Shown here piece by piece: positions 8,386-17,951 of a DNA stretch of 64,000 bases. Where the stretch lies: positions 62,001-126,000 of the forward strand of contig NZ_SCHL01000001.1 of the NCBI RefSeq assembly GCF_004099695.1. The letters are read 5' to 3'. How positions within the stretch are numbered: the first letter of the stretch is position 1; the number at the start of each line of letters is the position of its first letter. Both the position numbers and the translations under genes were made by a program. The stretch comes from Methanosarcina sp. MSH10X1. Its GTDB lineage: Archaea > Halobacteriota > Methanosarcinia > Methanosarcinales > Methanosarcinaceae. The notes below the pieces were generated by a model. That model searched no databases, was not told the DNA's origin, and saw only the letters and a list, made by a program, of their open reading frames with translations.

Positions 8386-9072
8386 TTATGCCTTATTTCG
8401 CACTGCCGATCCAATCATACTTTCAATATCCTCAACCGTATTGATATTCGCAAAAGTCCTCAATTCAGGATCAATCTCCCGAATTTCCGAAACCTCAACA
8501 AACACCACATCCTTCATCTCAAAAACCGGCGCAAGTACAGAGCGTTTTCCTTTCTCAAAGGCTTTTTCGATTTCAGGAATCAGTCTTCTGGAATAAACCG
8601 CGTGCAGAGGTTCAAAATTCCCGTTTTCCCACCTCGGAAGAGCAGCATCGTGCCCGAGTGCTTTCTCAAACAGCAGGTCTACAACCCCGGAATCCACAAA
8701 AGGCATATCCCCCGCGCACACAAAGGAATATTCTGCCCTGGATTCGAGCAGCCCCGCCCGGATGCCTTCAAGGGGACCGGCATCTTCCAGAGTATCAAAA
8801 CAGAAACGGATTTTGCGGGCAGGGAACTTTTCAAGCACGGACCTGAACTTTTCTTCCTGGGTTTTGTCCCGGACCGAAAGAATAACCTCGTCCACAGCCC
8901 GGAAAAGGCTTTCAAGCAGGCGCTCAAGGATTGTTTTTCCTTCAAATTCGAGAAGGGCTTTTTCGACCATGCCCATCCGCCTGCCCCTGCCGCCTGCCAG
9001 CACGACGGCGCTTCGGAGTTTTGTTTGTCCGCTTTCGGGTTTTGCCTTGCTAGTTTCTGTTTTTTCGCCCAT
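8386..9072 (-). CDS. mobA: Molybdenum cofactor guanylyltransferase-like protein MobA
   Basis: A 228-residue nucleotidyltransferase of the MobA family, which transfers GMP from GTP to molybdopterin or a tungsten equivalent. After a hydrophilic extension of about 20 residues comes the nucleotide-binding signature VVLAGGRGRRMG, then KALLEFEGKTILER. CAGDMPF carries the metal-binding Asp, and HAVYSRRLIPEIE is also typical. The C-terminal FANINTVEDIE is the usual end of MobA. The start is ATG 9072. MobB-MoaE lies just upstream in the same orientation, so the two cofactor genes probably form a unit. The tungsten oxidoreductase at 36.6 kb is a likely client of the pathway. Confidence 0.88.
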   Translation of the reverse strand: MGEKTETSKAKPESGQTKLRSAVVLAGGRGRRMGMVEKALLEFEGKTILERLLESLFRAVDEVILSVRDKTQEEKFRSVLEKFPARKIRFCFDTLEDAGPLEGIRAGLLESRAEYSFVCAGDMPFVDSGVVDLLFEKALGHDAALPRWENGNFEPLHAVYSRRLIPEIEKAFEKGKRSVLAPVFEMKDVVFVEVSEIREIDPELRTFANINTVEDIESMIGSAVRNKA

Positions 9073-9157
9073 CTGATCATTTCCGGGGTTTTATGGTTTC
9101 GGTTTTTTTCTCAGTTTTATTTCGGTTTTTATTTTGGTTTCAGACCTGCTTTTCATC

Positions 9158-10003
9158 TTATTCTCTGTCGTGTACCCAGAATTCTTCTTTTTCCGTGAAT
9201 TCCTTCTTCCAGATCGGAGCTTCGGCTTTCAGGCGTTCTATGGCTTCGCTGAGGGCAGGGAAAAGTTCGGTCCTGTGGGCGGATGCGATAACGATGTATA
9301 CTATATCTTCTCCGGATTTGATGATGCCTGTCTTGTGGTAGATCAGGACTTCTAGAATGCCTTCTTTTTGTTTGAGTTCTTCCCGGATCAGGTCAAGGGC
9401 TTTTGAGGCTTCGGGTTCGTATTTCTCGAATTCGAGCTTCGAGGTCCTCTCGTTTCCTGACAACTCGCGGACTATGCCTGTAAAGGTCCCGATTGCACCT
9501 GCTTTTCGAATAGCGGGATTTTTCCGGACTTTCTTTATAAGGGCTTCCAGAGTGTAGCGGTCTGGCTGGGCAAGGGCAACTCCTACAAGGGAAGCTGTAA
9601 GTTCCTCGTGCATATCAATATCGTTCGGCAGGCTGAAAACAATGTTGGAAACCCCCTGAAGGTCACCAATCACAATTTTCGGAAGATTGCTTTCCTTAAA
9701 GCCTTCCACCACGGCAAAATCAAGCCCCTGGTCGCAGAGCTGGTCAAGCGCATGCTCAAGGTCGGAATCCCTGGAAAAGCTAACAAGCTCGGTACCGGTT
9801 GCACCCGTACCTGTTATTCCTATTACTACTTCAGCCCCCGCATCGAAGTGCCTTCCCGTATCCGTATCTGCTGGATTGAGGCGCTGTTCCCCCATATGTT
9901 TTACAGTGCCTACGGTCCCGAATTCGGAAAGCTTCCTGACGAGAGCGGAAACAAGGGCGGTCTTGCCCGATTTTTTATACCCGACAACTGAAATGACTTT
10001 CAT
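9158..10003 (-). CDS. MobB-MoaE fusion protein
   Basis: A two-domain protein of about 281 residues. The N-terminal MobB domain is a P-loop GTPase-like adaptor for the guanylation step, with VVGYKKSGKTALVSALV as Walker A followed by VGTVKH. It also has RHFDAGAEVV and DFAVVEGFK. The C-terminal domain (about residues 165-281) is MoaE, the large subunit of molybdopterin synthase. It shows GAIGTFTGIVRE, LEFEKYEPEA, VLIYHKTGIIKSGEDIV, AHRTELFPA and APIWKKE. The conserved lysines for dithiolene formation are present. This fusion is known in archaea and joins two steps of the pathway. ATG at 10003 is preferred over the adjacent TTG at 10006. MoaD is not in the window. Confidence 0.88.
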   Translation of the reverse strand: MKVISVVGYKKSGKTALVSALVRKLSEFGTVGTVKHMGEQRLNPADTDTGRHFDAGAEVVIGITGTGATGTELVSFSRDSDLEHALDQLCDQGLDFAVVEGFKESNLPKIVIGDLQGVSNIVFSLPNDIDMHEELTASLVGVALAQPDRYTLEALIKKVRKNPAIRKAGAIGTFTGIVRELSGNERTSKLEFEKYEPEASKALDLIREELKQKEGILEVLIYHKTGIIKSGEDIVYIVIASAHRTELFPALSEAIERLKAEAPIWKKEFTEKEEFWVHDRE

Positions 10004-10222
10004 CAAAGAGCGTTATGCACTTTCCGGTATAAGTAAGGGCCGGCACTTTTTACTCCACTTATTTTTCTTCCTTTTTTCTTTTTTCTCATCTTGATTTTAC
10101 AGGACATTCTGTGAAGATTCAAATACTGAGACTTTGATATTATCTATAGAAAGTCTAATCAATCTAATCTATTTAATCAATTTAAAAATTGTAAATAAGA
10201 TGGGAAAAAGAGGGGGACACTT

Positions 10223-10912
10223 ATGGAAGTAAATAAAGTCAGGATTCATGATATCCCTGAAGAAGAACGTCCCAGGGAGCGGCTTATTCGAAACGGGCCG
10301 GAATCGCTTTCAAATGCAGAACTGCTTGGAATTATCCTGAGGACAGGGTCAAGGGAAGAAAACGTTGTAAACCTGTGCAGCCGAATATTATCGGAATACA
10401 ATATCAGGCAGCTCAGTCTTGCAAATATTACAAAGCTTACGCAGGTTCATGGAATTGGGAAGGCAAAAGCTGCCCAGATAGCTGCGGTTTTTGAGCTTGC
10501 CCGCAGGCTAGAGACTTTTGTGGAAGAGCCGAAAAGGAAAATCTGCTCCCCAAAGGACGTATATGTTCTTATGTACCCTAAAATGCGGGAACAGAAAAAA
10601 GAAAAATTTATAACGCTTTGTCTTGATACAAAAAACCAGGTCCTGAAAGAAGAAGTCGTATCCATCGGCAGCCTGAATGCTAGCATCGTTCATCCGCGCG
10701 AGGTTTTCAAGTCCGCCCTTCTGGAATCCTCGGCATCGGTAATTATGGTCCATAATCACCCTTCGGGAGATCCGAGCCCGAGCAGGGAAGATATAATGGT
10801 AACCGAGAAAATGGTAGAAGGAGGAAAGCTCCTTGGAATTGACGTGCTTGACCATATTATTATAGGAGACGGCAGATACGTAAGCCTTAAAGATGAAGGT
10901 TTTGTAAGGTAA
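10223..10912 (+). CDS. radC: RadC family JAB-domain protein
   Basis: A 229-residue RadC homologue of normal length. The N-terminal helix-hairpin-helix-like region (RIHDIPEEERPRERL, LGIILRTGSREENV, VHGIGKAKAAQI) leads into a JAB/MPN metalloprotease-like domain. That domain has the full metal motif HNHPSGDPSPSREDI and an upstream Glu in the LLESSASV strand. RadC was named for a DNA repair role now doubted; its biochemical activity is unsettled. The family is mainly bacterial and found in only some archaea, notably Methanosarcina relatives, so past transfer from bacteria is likely. ATG 10223 follows a G-rich AGAGGGGGACA stretch. Confidence 0.9.
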   Translation: MEVNKVRIHDIPEEERPRERLIRNGPESLSNAELLGIILRTGSREENVVNLCSRILSEYNIRQLSLANITKLTQVHGIGKAKAAQIAAVFELARRLETFVEEPKRKICSPKDVYVLMYPKMREQKKEKFITLCLDTKNQVLKEEVVSIGSLNASIVHPREVFKSALLESSASVIMVHNHPSGDPSPSREDIMVTEKMVEGGKLLGIDVLDHIIIGDGRYVSLKDEGFVR

Positions 10913-11293
10913 AAACGACTTAAAACCCGAAGTTCTCATTGTAGGGCTCTCAAAAAGAGATTTTCATAGTCGTAGAGACCTTGGAAATAGTCGATAACTA
11001 TTGATTTCCTGGTATTAACGGAAACCCGTGAGAAGATGATAATACCGGATAATAATACTGCAATTTTGGTCAGATCGTTAAAAGGAATGACAAAAGAAGG
11101 TATTAAAAACGCGCTCATCTAACTATCGGGAAAAGACCTCACCGGAGTGAGTGATTTTTAGACCGAAACCTGCAAATGTCGATTTCAGGGGCTATAGTCA
11201 AATATCAGAATCCAGACTTTATGTTCAGTTTATTATCCGGTCAAATCGATCGTATCGACTTTCATCGAGTTGAACTTACTAAAACTACGATAT

Positions 11294-11303
11294 CTATATA
11301 TAT
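11294..11303 (+). promoter_or_regulatory. TATA box for the marker 11 gene
   Basis: CTATATATAT lies about 70 bases before the strong ribosome site at 11365, which fits an archaeal promoter with transcription starting near 11325. It falls downstream of the first in-frame ATG (11176), which argues that this upstream ATG is not the real start. Confidence 0.5.
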
Positions 11304-11364
11304 TTGTAAGAAATGGGCTTTTCGATCAAACGAATTTTCCCTCCCAGTCCCTATTCCCTTTAAA

Positions 11365-11372
11365 AAGGAGGT
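11365..11372 (+). promoter_or_regulatory. Strong ribosome binding site before an ATT start
   Basis: AAGGAGGT followed by seven bases and then ATT at 11380. No ATG, GTG or TTG occurs at the proper distance. Confidence 0.6.
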
Positions 11373-11379
11373 CTTTCGA

Positions 11380-12366
11380 ATTACAAAACATATAAACGCC
11401 TGTGCACTGGACAACAGAGAGATTGAGGAAATAACCCTGGATGACCCTTATACTGTGCCTTATAAAGGCATTTATGCTATCTGTGATGCGGCAAATGAAT
11501 ATGCGGAGATCGTCGAGCACTCCAACTGTTACAGCGGGGCTGCCTGGTCTCTTTACCATTACGCAAAAGCGCCTCTTGTCCTGAAAGCCCGTTCGACCGG
11601 AAATATGATCCGCTATTTAATGAAAACAGGGTTCTCAAACCTTGAACTCAAACCGTCGGTTGCAGCCGCAGGCATTGAGTCCGTGGTCGTGCAGGGGGAT
11701 GAGGTAGAAATCACTTATGCCGGATTAGGAGGAGGAGGCGTAGGCGCAACCCGCTGCAGAGCATTTGCGGATGGAGTACTTCGTTATAACATCTCCGAGT
11801 CCGGGGGCGAGAAGTGCGCAAGGGGAACAGTAACAGTTCCGCGCAGGGATCGTGTGCTCATAGGCATAGATGACACCGACTCAAAAGAAGTAGGAGCTAC
11901 CTGGACCCTGACTCATAATATTGCAAGGGAACTTGACTGCCAGGAAGCCGTTTATCTTTCCCACGCGCTTGTCCAGCTTTTTCCGGTTCCTGAAAAGACC
12001 CAGAACTGCATGTCTACGGTACTCGAATTCGGCTGTGTGGACGAGAACGCAAAATCAAGGCTGGTAAATGCTTTCGAAAAAGCCCTTAAAAAGTACAGTG
12101 CTTCAGCTCAGACCGGAATGGTTGTACTTTCGGATTTCTATGCGAAAGGACTATATGAGTACAGCAACCGCTGCAGAACCGAAAGGATCCTGAAAGCTGA
12201 GGCTTTGCAGTGCGCCAGAGAAAACGGCGTGGAAGTCGTACTTGATGGCAACGGAGTAATAGGCGCGCTTGCTTCTCTCCCCTGGTTCGCAAGACCTGAA
12301 GAGTCTATAATCCCCGGCACGCAAATCAAGCCTCTTGCAATGGAAAAGATTAAAACCGATATCTAA
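11380..12366 (+). CDS. Methanogenesis marker protein 11, probable ATT start
   Basis: This protein of about 328 residues matches TIGR03280, a protein found in methanogens and of unknown function. It is distantly related to the tRNA-Ile2 agmatidine synthetase TiaS. Recognisable parts are LDDPYTVPYKGIYAICDA near the start, the glycine-rich GLGGGGVGATRCRA, and the kinase-like IGIDDTDSKEVGATW. It ends with VLDGNGVIGALASLPW. The frame is open back to ATG 11176, but that would add 68 residues not expected for the family and would place a TATA box (11294-11303) inside the gene. The ribosome site at 11365 points to ATT 11380. The family assignment is firm; the start is not. Confidence 0.8.
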   Translation: MTKHINACALDNREIEEITLDDPYTVPYKGIYAICDAANEYAEIVEHSNCYSGAAWSLYHYAKAPLVLKARSTGNMIRYLMKTGFSNLELKPSVAAAGIESVVVQGDEVEITYAGLGGGGVGATRCRAFADGVLRYNISESGGEKCARGTVTVPRRDRVLIGIDDTDSKEVGATWTLTHNIARELDCQEAVYLSHALVQLFPVPEKTQNCMSTVLEFGCVDENAKSRLVNAFEKALKKYSASAQTGMVVLSDFYAKGLYEYSNRCRTERILKAEALQCARENGVEVVLDGNGVIGALASLPWFARPEESIIPGTQIKPLAMEKIKTDI

Positions 12367-12554
12367 AAAAGCAGGAAACTGTAAGGCAAGAATCCCTAAA
12401 TATAGACCTCAAACCGAAATTCAAGTCACTAAATTTCAATTTATCAGATTTTTAAATTATCGGAATCTTAAGTATACAAAATTTTGAGCTAATAAAACTT
12501 ATGTCATGGAATTCTGAATCGGGTATCCCTTAATTCCGGCAGTGTGGGGTCATT

Positions 12555-14360
12555 TTGAGAAAAGAAAAAGAAGCATTAGAATGCACCGGGTTTGAAGCCC
12601 TTTACTTTGCAGCCCTTGATAGTGATGTCAGCCTTATAACAGGTGTCCCCGGGTATCCTGTTACCTCCCTTATGGAACTTTTTTTGAAAAACCCCGGGGA
12701 GAAAGAGCCTGTCGAAGCCTCCGGGGCGAAAAACCCGGTTTCCAGCCTACCGGTTTCAGGAATTGTGCGGGATTATAGTGCCAGGTGGTTGACAAATGAG
12801 AAAGTTGCCCTTGAAATTGCTCTCGGGGCGTCGGTTTCCGGCAGAAGGGCACTTGTGCTCGTAAAGCATGTCGGGATGAACCTGCTTTCGGACCCTCTTA
12901 TAACTTCGGTTACACACACCATAGGAGCCGGACTTGTTATAATTGCAGGAGATGACCCTGGCGCAAAAGGCTCTCAGAATGAGCAGGACTCACGCTGGTA
13001 CGGCCGGATAGCAGAGATAGCAGTATTCGATCCGGCTAACCCCTATACTGCATACAGGGCTCTAAGGCGGGCTTATGAGCTTTCGGAAGAAACTAGAACA
13101 CCGGTTATCCTGAGGGTCACTGCAGGCCTGGAAAAGAGTAAAGGGAAGATAAAACGCCATCCGGCAGCCTCAGCTCCCTATCCTGAATTCGACCGCGCAA
13201 TCTGGAAAAACCGGATGGTGGAAAAACACCGCCTTTTTCACGCCAGAACCTACCCAATGCTGGAAAAGGAAGCTGAAGATACTGACCTGAATAAGATAAG
13301 GGGAAGAACAACCGAAAACACGGATCCGGGTGAGACAAAAGAAAGGACAGCTGGAAATACGGGGCACGGATCAGGCCGGGGATATGGACAGGTAGGGATT
13401 ATTTCCTCAGGTTTCACATCCTCGATCGTTGAAGAAATCCTGGAAAGACGGATAAAAACCCGTGACTGGAGTTCCTGTCCTGAGATCTCTCACCTGTCGC
13501 TCTCCCTTGTGAATCCGCTTCCCCTTGAGAAAATCAAGGCTTTTCTGGAAAGTAACCGGAGGGTACTCGTTGCCGAAGAGTCCGAGCCCTTTATAGAGGA
13601 ACAGATCAGGATCGCAGGCAGGGTTTATGGGAAAAAGACAGGACACCTTCCATATGGGGAGATCAGGACCGAAGACCTTGAATTTGCCCTTGAACATATG
13701 GGAGAAGAAATTTCAAGCCCTCCAGGTGCCGCTCTCGCCAGAACCGGAGGAAGAGCTTTAATTTGCAGCGATTGCCCCTATCTACCCCTTTACCGCTTGC
13801 TAAGCACGCTTGACGTGCGGATTGCGGGCGATATGGGCTGTTCAGTCCGGAGTGCACCCGAGCCCCTTGCGGCAGTAGATGTTAGCTTTGCGCTTGGCTC
13901 GGCAGTCTCGGTTGCCTGTGGTTTTGATAAAAAAGGCATTGCAGTAATCGGGGATTTTGCCCTGGCACATTCGGGCATTCTCGGGCTGCTGAGTGCCGCG
14001 ACTACAGGCTGCAATATGCTTGTGCTCGTACTCCAGAATGAAGTTGCAGCAATGACCGGGGGGCAGACTGCTCCTGATCTCAGGAAAGTGGTTGAGGCAA
14101 TAACCCCTGACGTTTCAATTTTCGATATCGACACAGACGAAGAGGAAGTGCCGGATAAGACCGGGAAAGAAATAGATAGAAATGAGAAAGTTACCGGTGA
14201 GACTGGGAAAATGGCAGATAAGACTGGACATGAGAGAGAGTCAGGGCACGAAATAGAAAACCGGATCCCGAATACCAGGCTCTCGGAACTGATCCGGGCA
14301 AAGCTTGAGCTTCCCGGGCTTTCTGTAATATTCATAAAAGGAAAGTGCAGAAAATATTGA
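12555..14360 (+). CDS. IorA-like thiamine-diphosphate enzyme without ferredoxin domain
   Basis: The 601-residue protein has the architecture of the indolepyruvate:ferredoxin oxidoreductase alpha subunit. A pyrimidine-binding domain (GVPGYPVTSLMELF, NEKVALEIALGASVSG, GDDPGAKGSQNEQDSR) comes first. A transketolase-C-like middle follows, then a thiamine-diphosphate domain (GDMGCSVRSAPEP, VIGDFALAHSGILGL, QNEVAAMTGGQ). It lacks the C-terminal CxxCxxC ferredoxin segment of true IorA. No beta subunit is nearby. Two hydrophilic, repeat-like inserts (about 235-270 and 535-575, rich in Thr, Glu and Gly) interrupt it. It may be a 2-oxoacid decarboxylase or a paralogue with another electron partner. Start is TTG 12555 after GGGGT. 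Confidence 0.7.
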   Translation: MRKEKEALECTGFEALYFAALDSDVSLITGVPGYPVTSLMELFLKNPGEKEPVEASGAKNPVSSLPVSGIVRDYSARWLTNEKVALEIALGASVSGRRALVLVKHVGMNLLSDPLITSVTHTIGAGLVIIAGDDPGAKGSQNEQDSRWYGRIAEIAVFDPANPYTAYRALRRAYELSEETRTPVILRVTAGLEKSKGKIKRHPAASAPYPEFDRAIWKNRMVEKHRLFHARTYPMLEKEAEDTDLNKIRGRTTENTDPGETKERTAGNTGHGSGRGYGQVGIISSGFTSSIVEEILERRIKTRDWSSCPEISHLSLSLVNPLPLEKIKAFLESNRRVLVAEESEPFIEEQIRIAGRVYGKKTGHLPYGEIRTEDLEFALEHMGEEISSPPGAALARTGGRALICSDCPYLPLYRLLSTLDVRIAGDMGCSVRSAPEPLAAVDVSFALGSAVSVACGFDKKGIAVIGDFALAHSGILGLLSAATTGCNMLVLVLQNEVAAMTGGQTAPDLRKVVEAITPDVSIFDIDTDEEEVPDKTGKEIDRNEKVTGETGKMADKTGHERESGHEIENRIPNTRLSELIRAKLELPGLSVIFIKGKCRKY

Positions 14361-14531
14361 TCCTGAACTTTTTGTTAATCTATCCCTTGAGCTTTACCTG
14401 AAGGCAGGAAAGTTAAAAAAGGTCATGAAGCAGGACTACTGAAATTGTAAGTAAGATGTCTTTTAATAAGCAAAGGGTTTCCTGTCAGAGCTGATGAATA
14501 ACCCTGGCTACCTGCAATAATTCACTCTTAT

Positions 14532-16736
14532 TCATCTTACTTTATACAGGAATATGCCAAGCAGACCGACTATACAAGAAATTATTTCAAATCCAGGCAC
14601 GCTCACGCTTTCTTTCCGGGGGATACCCGTGTTTCCTGTCTGCTCAGGCTTTTTTTCAACTTCGTACCCTATACTTTCATTGTTTTGTTCAGCACCCTGA
14701 GTGTCAGATTTAGGCGGCACTTCAGTCAAAATCTCGATTTCTGTCGCAGTACCCGTTATTGCAAAGGGAGAGAATCCAGGGGTTCTGGCTACGAAATACA
14801 GATACGTATCATCTTCCCCTGACAGGCTGGTTGAAAGCGGATTCCATGTAGTATCATTGTACCTGTTAAGGGTTATTGAGGACTGGTTGATCTTTCTATC
14901 CTGTATCCAGGATTTTTCAACTCTGAAACATACAACCGGGTTTTCGATATTATTTGACGTTCCATACCCGCCTTTCCCAACCCAGAGATTAAAGAATTCA
15001 TAAACCTCTTCAGGAGGTAGGTCTGAAACCAGAGTAGATTTATTTTTTAGCATCTCTACAATGGTTGTTGTCTTACCAACTGTCTTTTTTGCTTCAAAGC
15101 CCAAGTAAACGACGCAGGTTGCGTTTTTTGGGAAATCAAACTTAGCATTTTTGTCGTTTGTAATAAATACCTGTGAAACTTCCTTAACCTCAACGTTACT
15201 TGCAGGTTCAGGAGAACTACCACTGCCGCCACTGCTGCCACGGCTACTGCTGCCACGGCTATCATGGCTACTGCTTCCGCTACTGCTATTTGACTCATCC
15301 AGTTCTGATTTTGAGGCACGCTCCGTATTCCCATACGGACCTATGTTAATTCTATTTCCATTGGGGTGAGGTTCTTTAGAATAATCCGATAAGGAATATC
15401 CGGCATCGATACATGGGGAACTTATGTTGTCATTCACCCAGCTACTCCCATCCCAGTGACCTGCTTTTGACTTAAGATGATAGTCGTGTTTATTTCTGTC
15501 CGCGTATTGAGGATCTGCTACTATATCCGATGGTGATGCCTGAACATCTGTATAGTCCCCACCTGCGTTGTTATAAAAAAGATTATTCTGAAGGGCAAAA
15601 GCGTGAGTGTCTGTGAGCAGGTTACATATTCCAGACCCATTTCCTCCAGCTTCTGATGTTCGGGTATTCGTTATTATATTATTTCTTACCGTAACCAAAT
15701 ACCCTGAACCGGGCGGATCCGAGAAATATGCATCATTCTGCACAATACCAGCCCCGTATGCGCCATCTATCATATTGTTTTCAATGGTAGCATTGAATCC
15801 ATCGGATAAGATTCCGCCTATTACTTCGCTGCTTGAATCCGTTCCGGTATTATAAATCTGATTATGGTGGATGTGTATATTTGAAGGTGACTCGGAATAC
15901 GAGCCCTGTGAGAAAATCCAGATTCCTGCAAGTGCAGTTTCGTATATCGTGTTATTATACACCTCAATATCATCCATTATAGGCGTTCCGTCTTTCTGGA
16001 TTTCAATTCCTGCACCTCCGGAGCCCTCAGATGTTATAACATTGCCAAAGGCATTAACATGGTTTGTGTTATATATTCTCAGGCCACTGTTTGTCCTGCA
16101 GCTTATTTTGTTGTTATAAGCTTCCACGTTTGAACATATACTGGCATATAGAGCATCATGCCCTAATGAGTATGCTTCATTATTGTAGAATTCTACCTTA
16201 GAACAATTGTCAGTCTTTAAGCCGTCTCCATGGTTGTTGGTCAGGTACATATTATACACACTTATGTTTTGACAATCGCTCAGGTGGATAAGATTATAGT
16301 AGCCGCTTCCACTCCGCACATTGGTGTTCCCCTCCCGGTTTCCATCAATAGTAAAACCGCATATAGTAATATCCATACTGTTGGAACTTCTTTCCTTAAT
16401 CAAGGGTTTGGTGGATGACCAACCAGCATTCCTTACCAGCTTTACTGTTGCATTGGAATCTCCTTCAAGAGTGGTATTGCTGCCGATCAAAAGAGTATCA
16501 TCTATGACATATGTGAATGGGCCTTTAAGGTAAACAGTTGTATAATTCTGGTTTTCGGTCACAAATTCAAGAGCCTGGTTGATTTGAATGTGATCGTTTG
16601 TTCCACTGCAATTAAAATCACCACTACCATCTCCCGCAACGTAGACAACTGGCGGAGGTGTCATGCACAGAACAACAGGAATATGTGTAAGCATTAGGAA
16701 GCCCATAAGAGAAAAGATTTTTATTATCCCATTCAA
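14532..16736 (-). CDS. Surface right-handed beta-helix protein with PGF-pre-PGF domain
   Basis: A 734-residue exported protein. A signal peptide (LNGIIKIFSLMGFLMLTHIPVVLC) is followed by a NosD-like parallel beta-helix (about residues 40-460) with many NNxI and VYNN turns. A Ser/Gly-rich linker follows, then a PGF-pre-PGF domain (about 510-650; NATCVVYLGFEAKKTVG, VARTPGFSPFAITG). The tail VPGFEIISCIVGLLG plus a short basic end is a sorting-type anchor, probably recognised by an archaeosortase. Such proteins are abundant surface components in Methanosarcina and may bind or process polysaccharide. The frame reaches 16763, but TTG 16736 sits six bases after AGGTGAT and is the better start. Confidence 0.8.
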   Translation of the reverse strand: MNGIIKIFSLMGFLMLTHIPVVLCMTPPPVVYVAGDGSGDFNCSGTNDHIQINQALEFVTENQNYTTVYLKGPFTYVIDDTLLIGSNTTLEGDSNATVKLVRNAGWSSTKPLIKERSSNSMDITICGFTIDGNREGNTNVRSGSGYYNLIHLSDCQNISVYNMYLTNNHGDGLKTDNCSKVEFYNNEAYSLGHDALYASICSNVEAYNNKISCRTNSGLRIYNTNHVNAFGNVITSEGSGGAGIEIQKDGTPIMDDIEVYNNTIYETALAGIWIFSQGSYSESPSNIHIHHNQIYNTGTDSSSEVIGGILSDGFNATIENNMIDGAYGAGIVQNDAYFSDPPGSGYLVTVRNNIITNTRTSEAGGNGSGICNLLTDTHAFALQNNLFYNNAGGDYTDVQASPSDIVADPQYADRNKHDYHLKSKAGHWDGSSWVNDNISSPCIDAGYSLSDYSKEPHPNGNRINIGPYGNTERASKSELDESNSSSGSSSHDSRGSSSRGSSGGSGSSPEPASNVEVKEVSQVFITNDKNAKFDFPKNATCVVYLGFEAKKTVGKTTTIVEMLKNKSTLVSDLPPEEVYEFFNLWVGKGGYGTSNNIENPVVCFRVEKSWIQDRKINQSSITLNRYNDTTWNPLSTSLSGEDDTYLYFVARTPGFSPFAITGTATEIEILTEVPPKSDTQGAEQNNESIGYEVEKKPEQTGNTGIPRKESVSVPGFEIISCIVGLLGIFLYKVR

Positions 16737-16763
16737 CAGCTTATCACCTGTAGATATCTGCAA

Positions 16764-17486
16764 CTTGTCTTATATTCCATAGGTTACTCGGTTCAACTGC
16801 ACGAATCCTGAAAAGTCTCAAATCCAAATTGAGATTAGATCAATAAGCTGGAATTTATAGAAATCCAAATGTGTGTGACGACCTGATCCCAGGTAAACGC
16901 TTAATGGCATATTTCATCCTTGTTAAGTTCAGGTGGGAGTCTCCCCTGTCAGGTGATATGCAACTATTTCAGGATTACGCTTTTTTCTTGAAACTTCAGT
17001 CTCAATATCTTCAGCGAACTTAACTTCCATTTTCATTGTCCTTATTCTCAAACACTGAAGATGGGGTGCTGTAATATTCGTTTAAATCCTTACTGTGACC
17101 CTGGAAATCAACAAAGATATCCTTTGAGTGGAGGTCTCTGAAAGCCAGGTAAGCAATATATTCATAAGGTTAAGTGTAAGAGTTTTTCCGGCTGAACTTG
17201 TTACTCTAATTTATATTTTTTCTCACTGTAGGGTTCTTTCATGTTTTTACTCCACTGTTCAGCCTGGAAGAAACGACTTCAATATCCGTCTTTTATAGGG
17301 TTCGGGGACAATTTTTTCATTAATTAGTTTCCATTAATTGCTGGCTAATGGCTTCGTTTTTCAATTCGGTGGCTGGTAATCGCACGTATCTGTTACGCCA
17401 GAATCAATAAAAGTCAGCTGGTTCAGGGCAGGCTTGATAGTTACATTTTTGGTTTAGTATAACTACGTCATACTTTATATAAATTT
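16764..17486. other. Long intergenic region without a clear gene
   Basis: No convincing coding frame or RNA gene seen. It includes the promoter side of the beta-helix gene. Together with the remnant at 17487-17567 it looks like decayed sequence. Confidence 0.5.
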
Positions 17487-17567
17487 TTATCTAGTTGCGG
17501 TATTATACCGAACAATAGAAAAATATGTAAGCATAAGGAAAAAGATTTTTTGTATTCGATTCAGCAG
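17487..17567 (-). pseudogene. Remnant of a paralogous signal peptide
   Basis: On the minus strand the frame from 17567 reads LLNRIQKIFFLMLTYFSIV and stops at 17487. It resembles the start of the beta-helix protein (LLNGIIKIFSLMGFLMLTH), and the DNA around it, including a G-rich ribosome-site-like string before the CTG CTG AAT codons, is similar to 16680-16750. It looks like the leftover 5' end of a duplicated surface-protein gene. Confidence 0.45.
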
Positions 17568-17951
17568 TTCTACCCCCTGTAAATTATATAGGGCTTGAAC
17601 TCAGTTCTGCTTATTCCTCAGTTCAAAGATAGTCCCGTACTTTTAGATCAGGTTGTGCGGCAATTCTGCAGTGCAAAGAACCTGGCTTTCCTGAAAAAAG
17701 TAAAAATTAGAAGATCCTGAACCTTCTCTATTTTAGATTCACATCTTTAGTCATGTAATTTTCCGGTTCACACGAAGATATGTAGAAATATTTTGCAATG
17801 TTTGCCGGAGTTTATAAGAAAAAGGCTCCATGTCAAAAAATAGATAATGAAGAAAAATCAATTAAGTTTAGGAAAAAATTTATGGGTGTTTTTAGCACCT
17901 GAACCAATATTTGAGAATTAATTACTCAAAAGGGAAACAAGGGGGAAAAAT

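Noticed and set aside
10936-11118. 60-codon minus-strand frame upstream of marker 11
   Set aside because: No ribosome site, no family, AT-rich; a 28-codon plus-strand frame in the same place is equally unconvincing.
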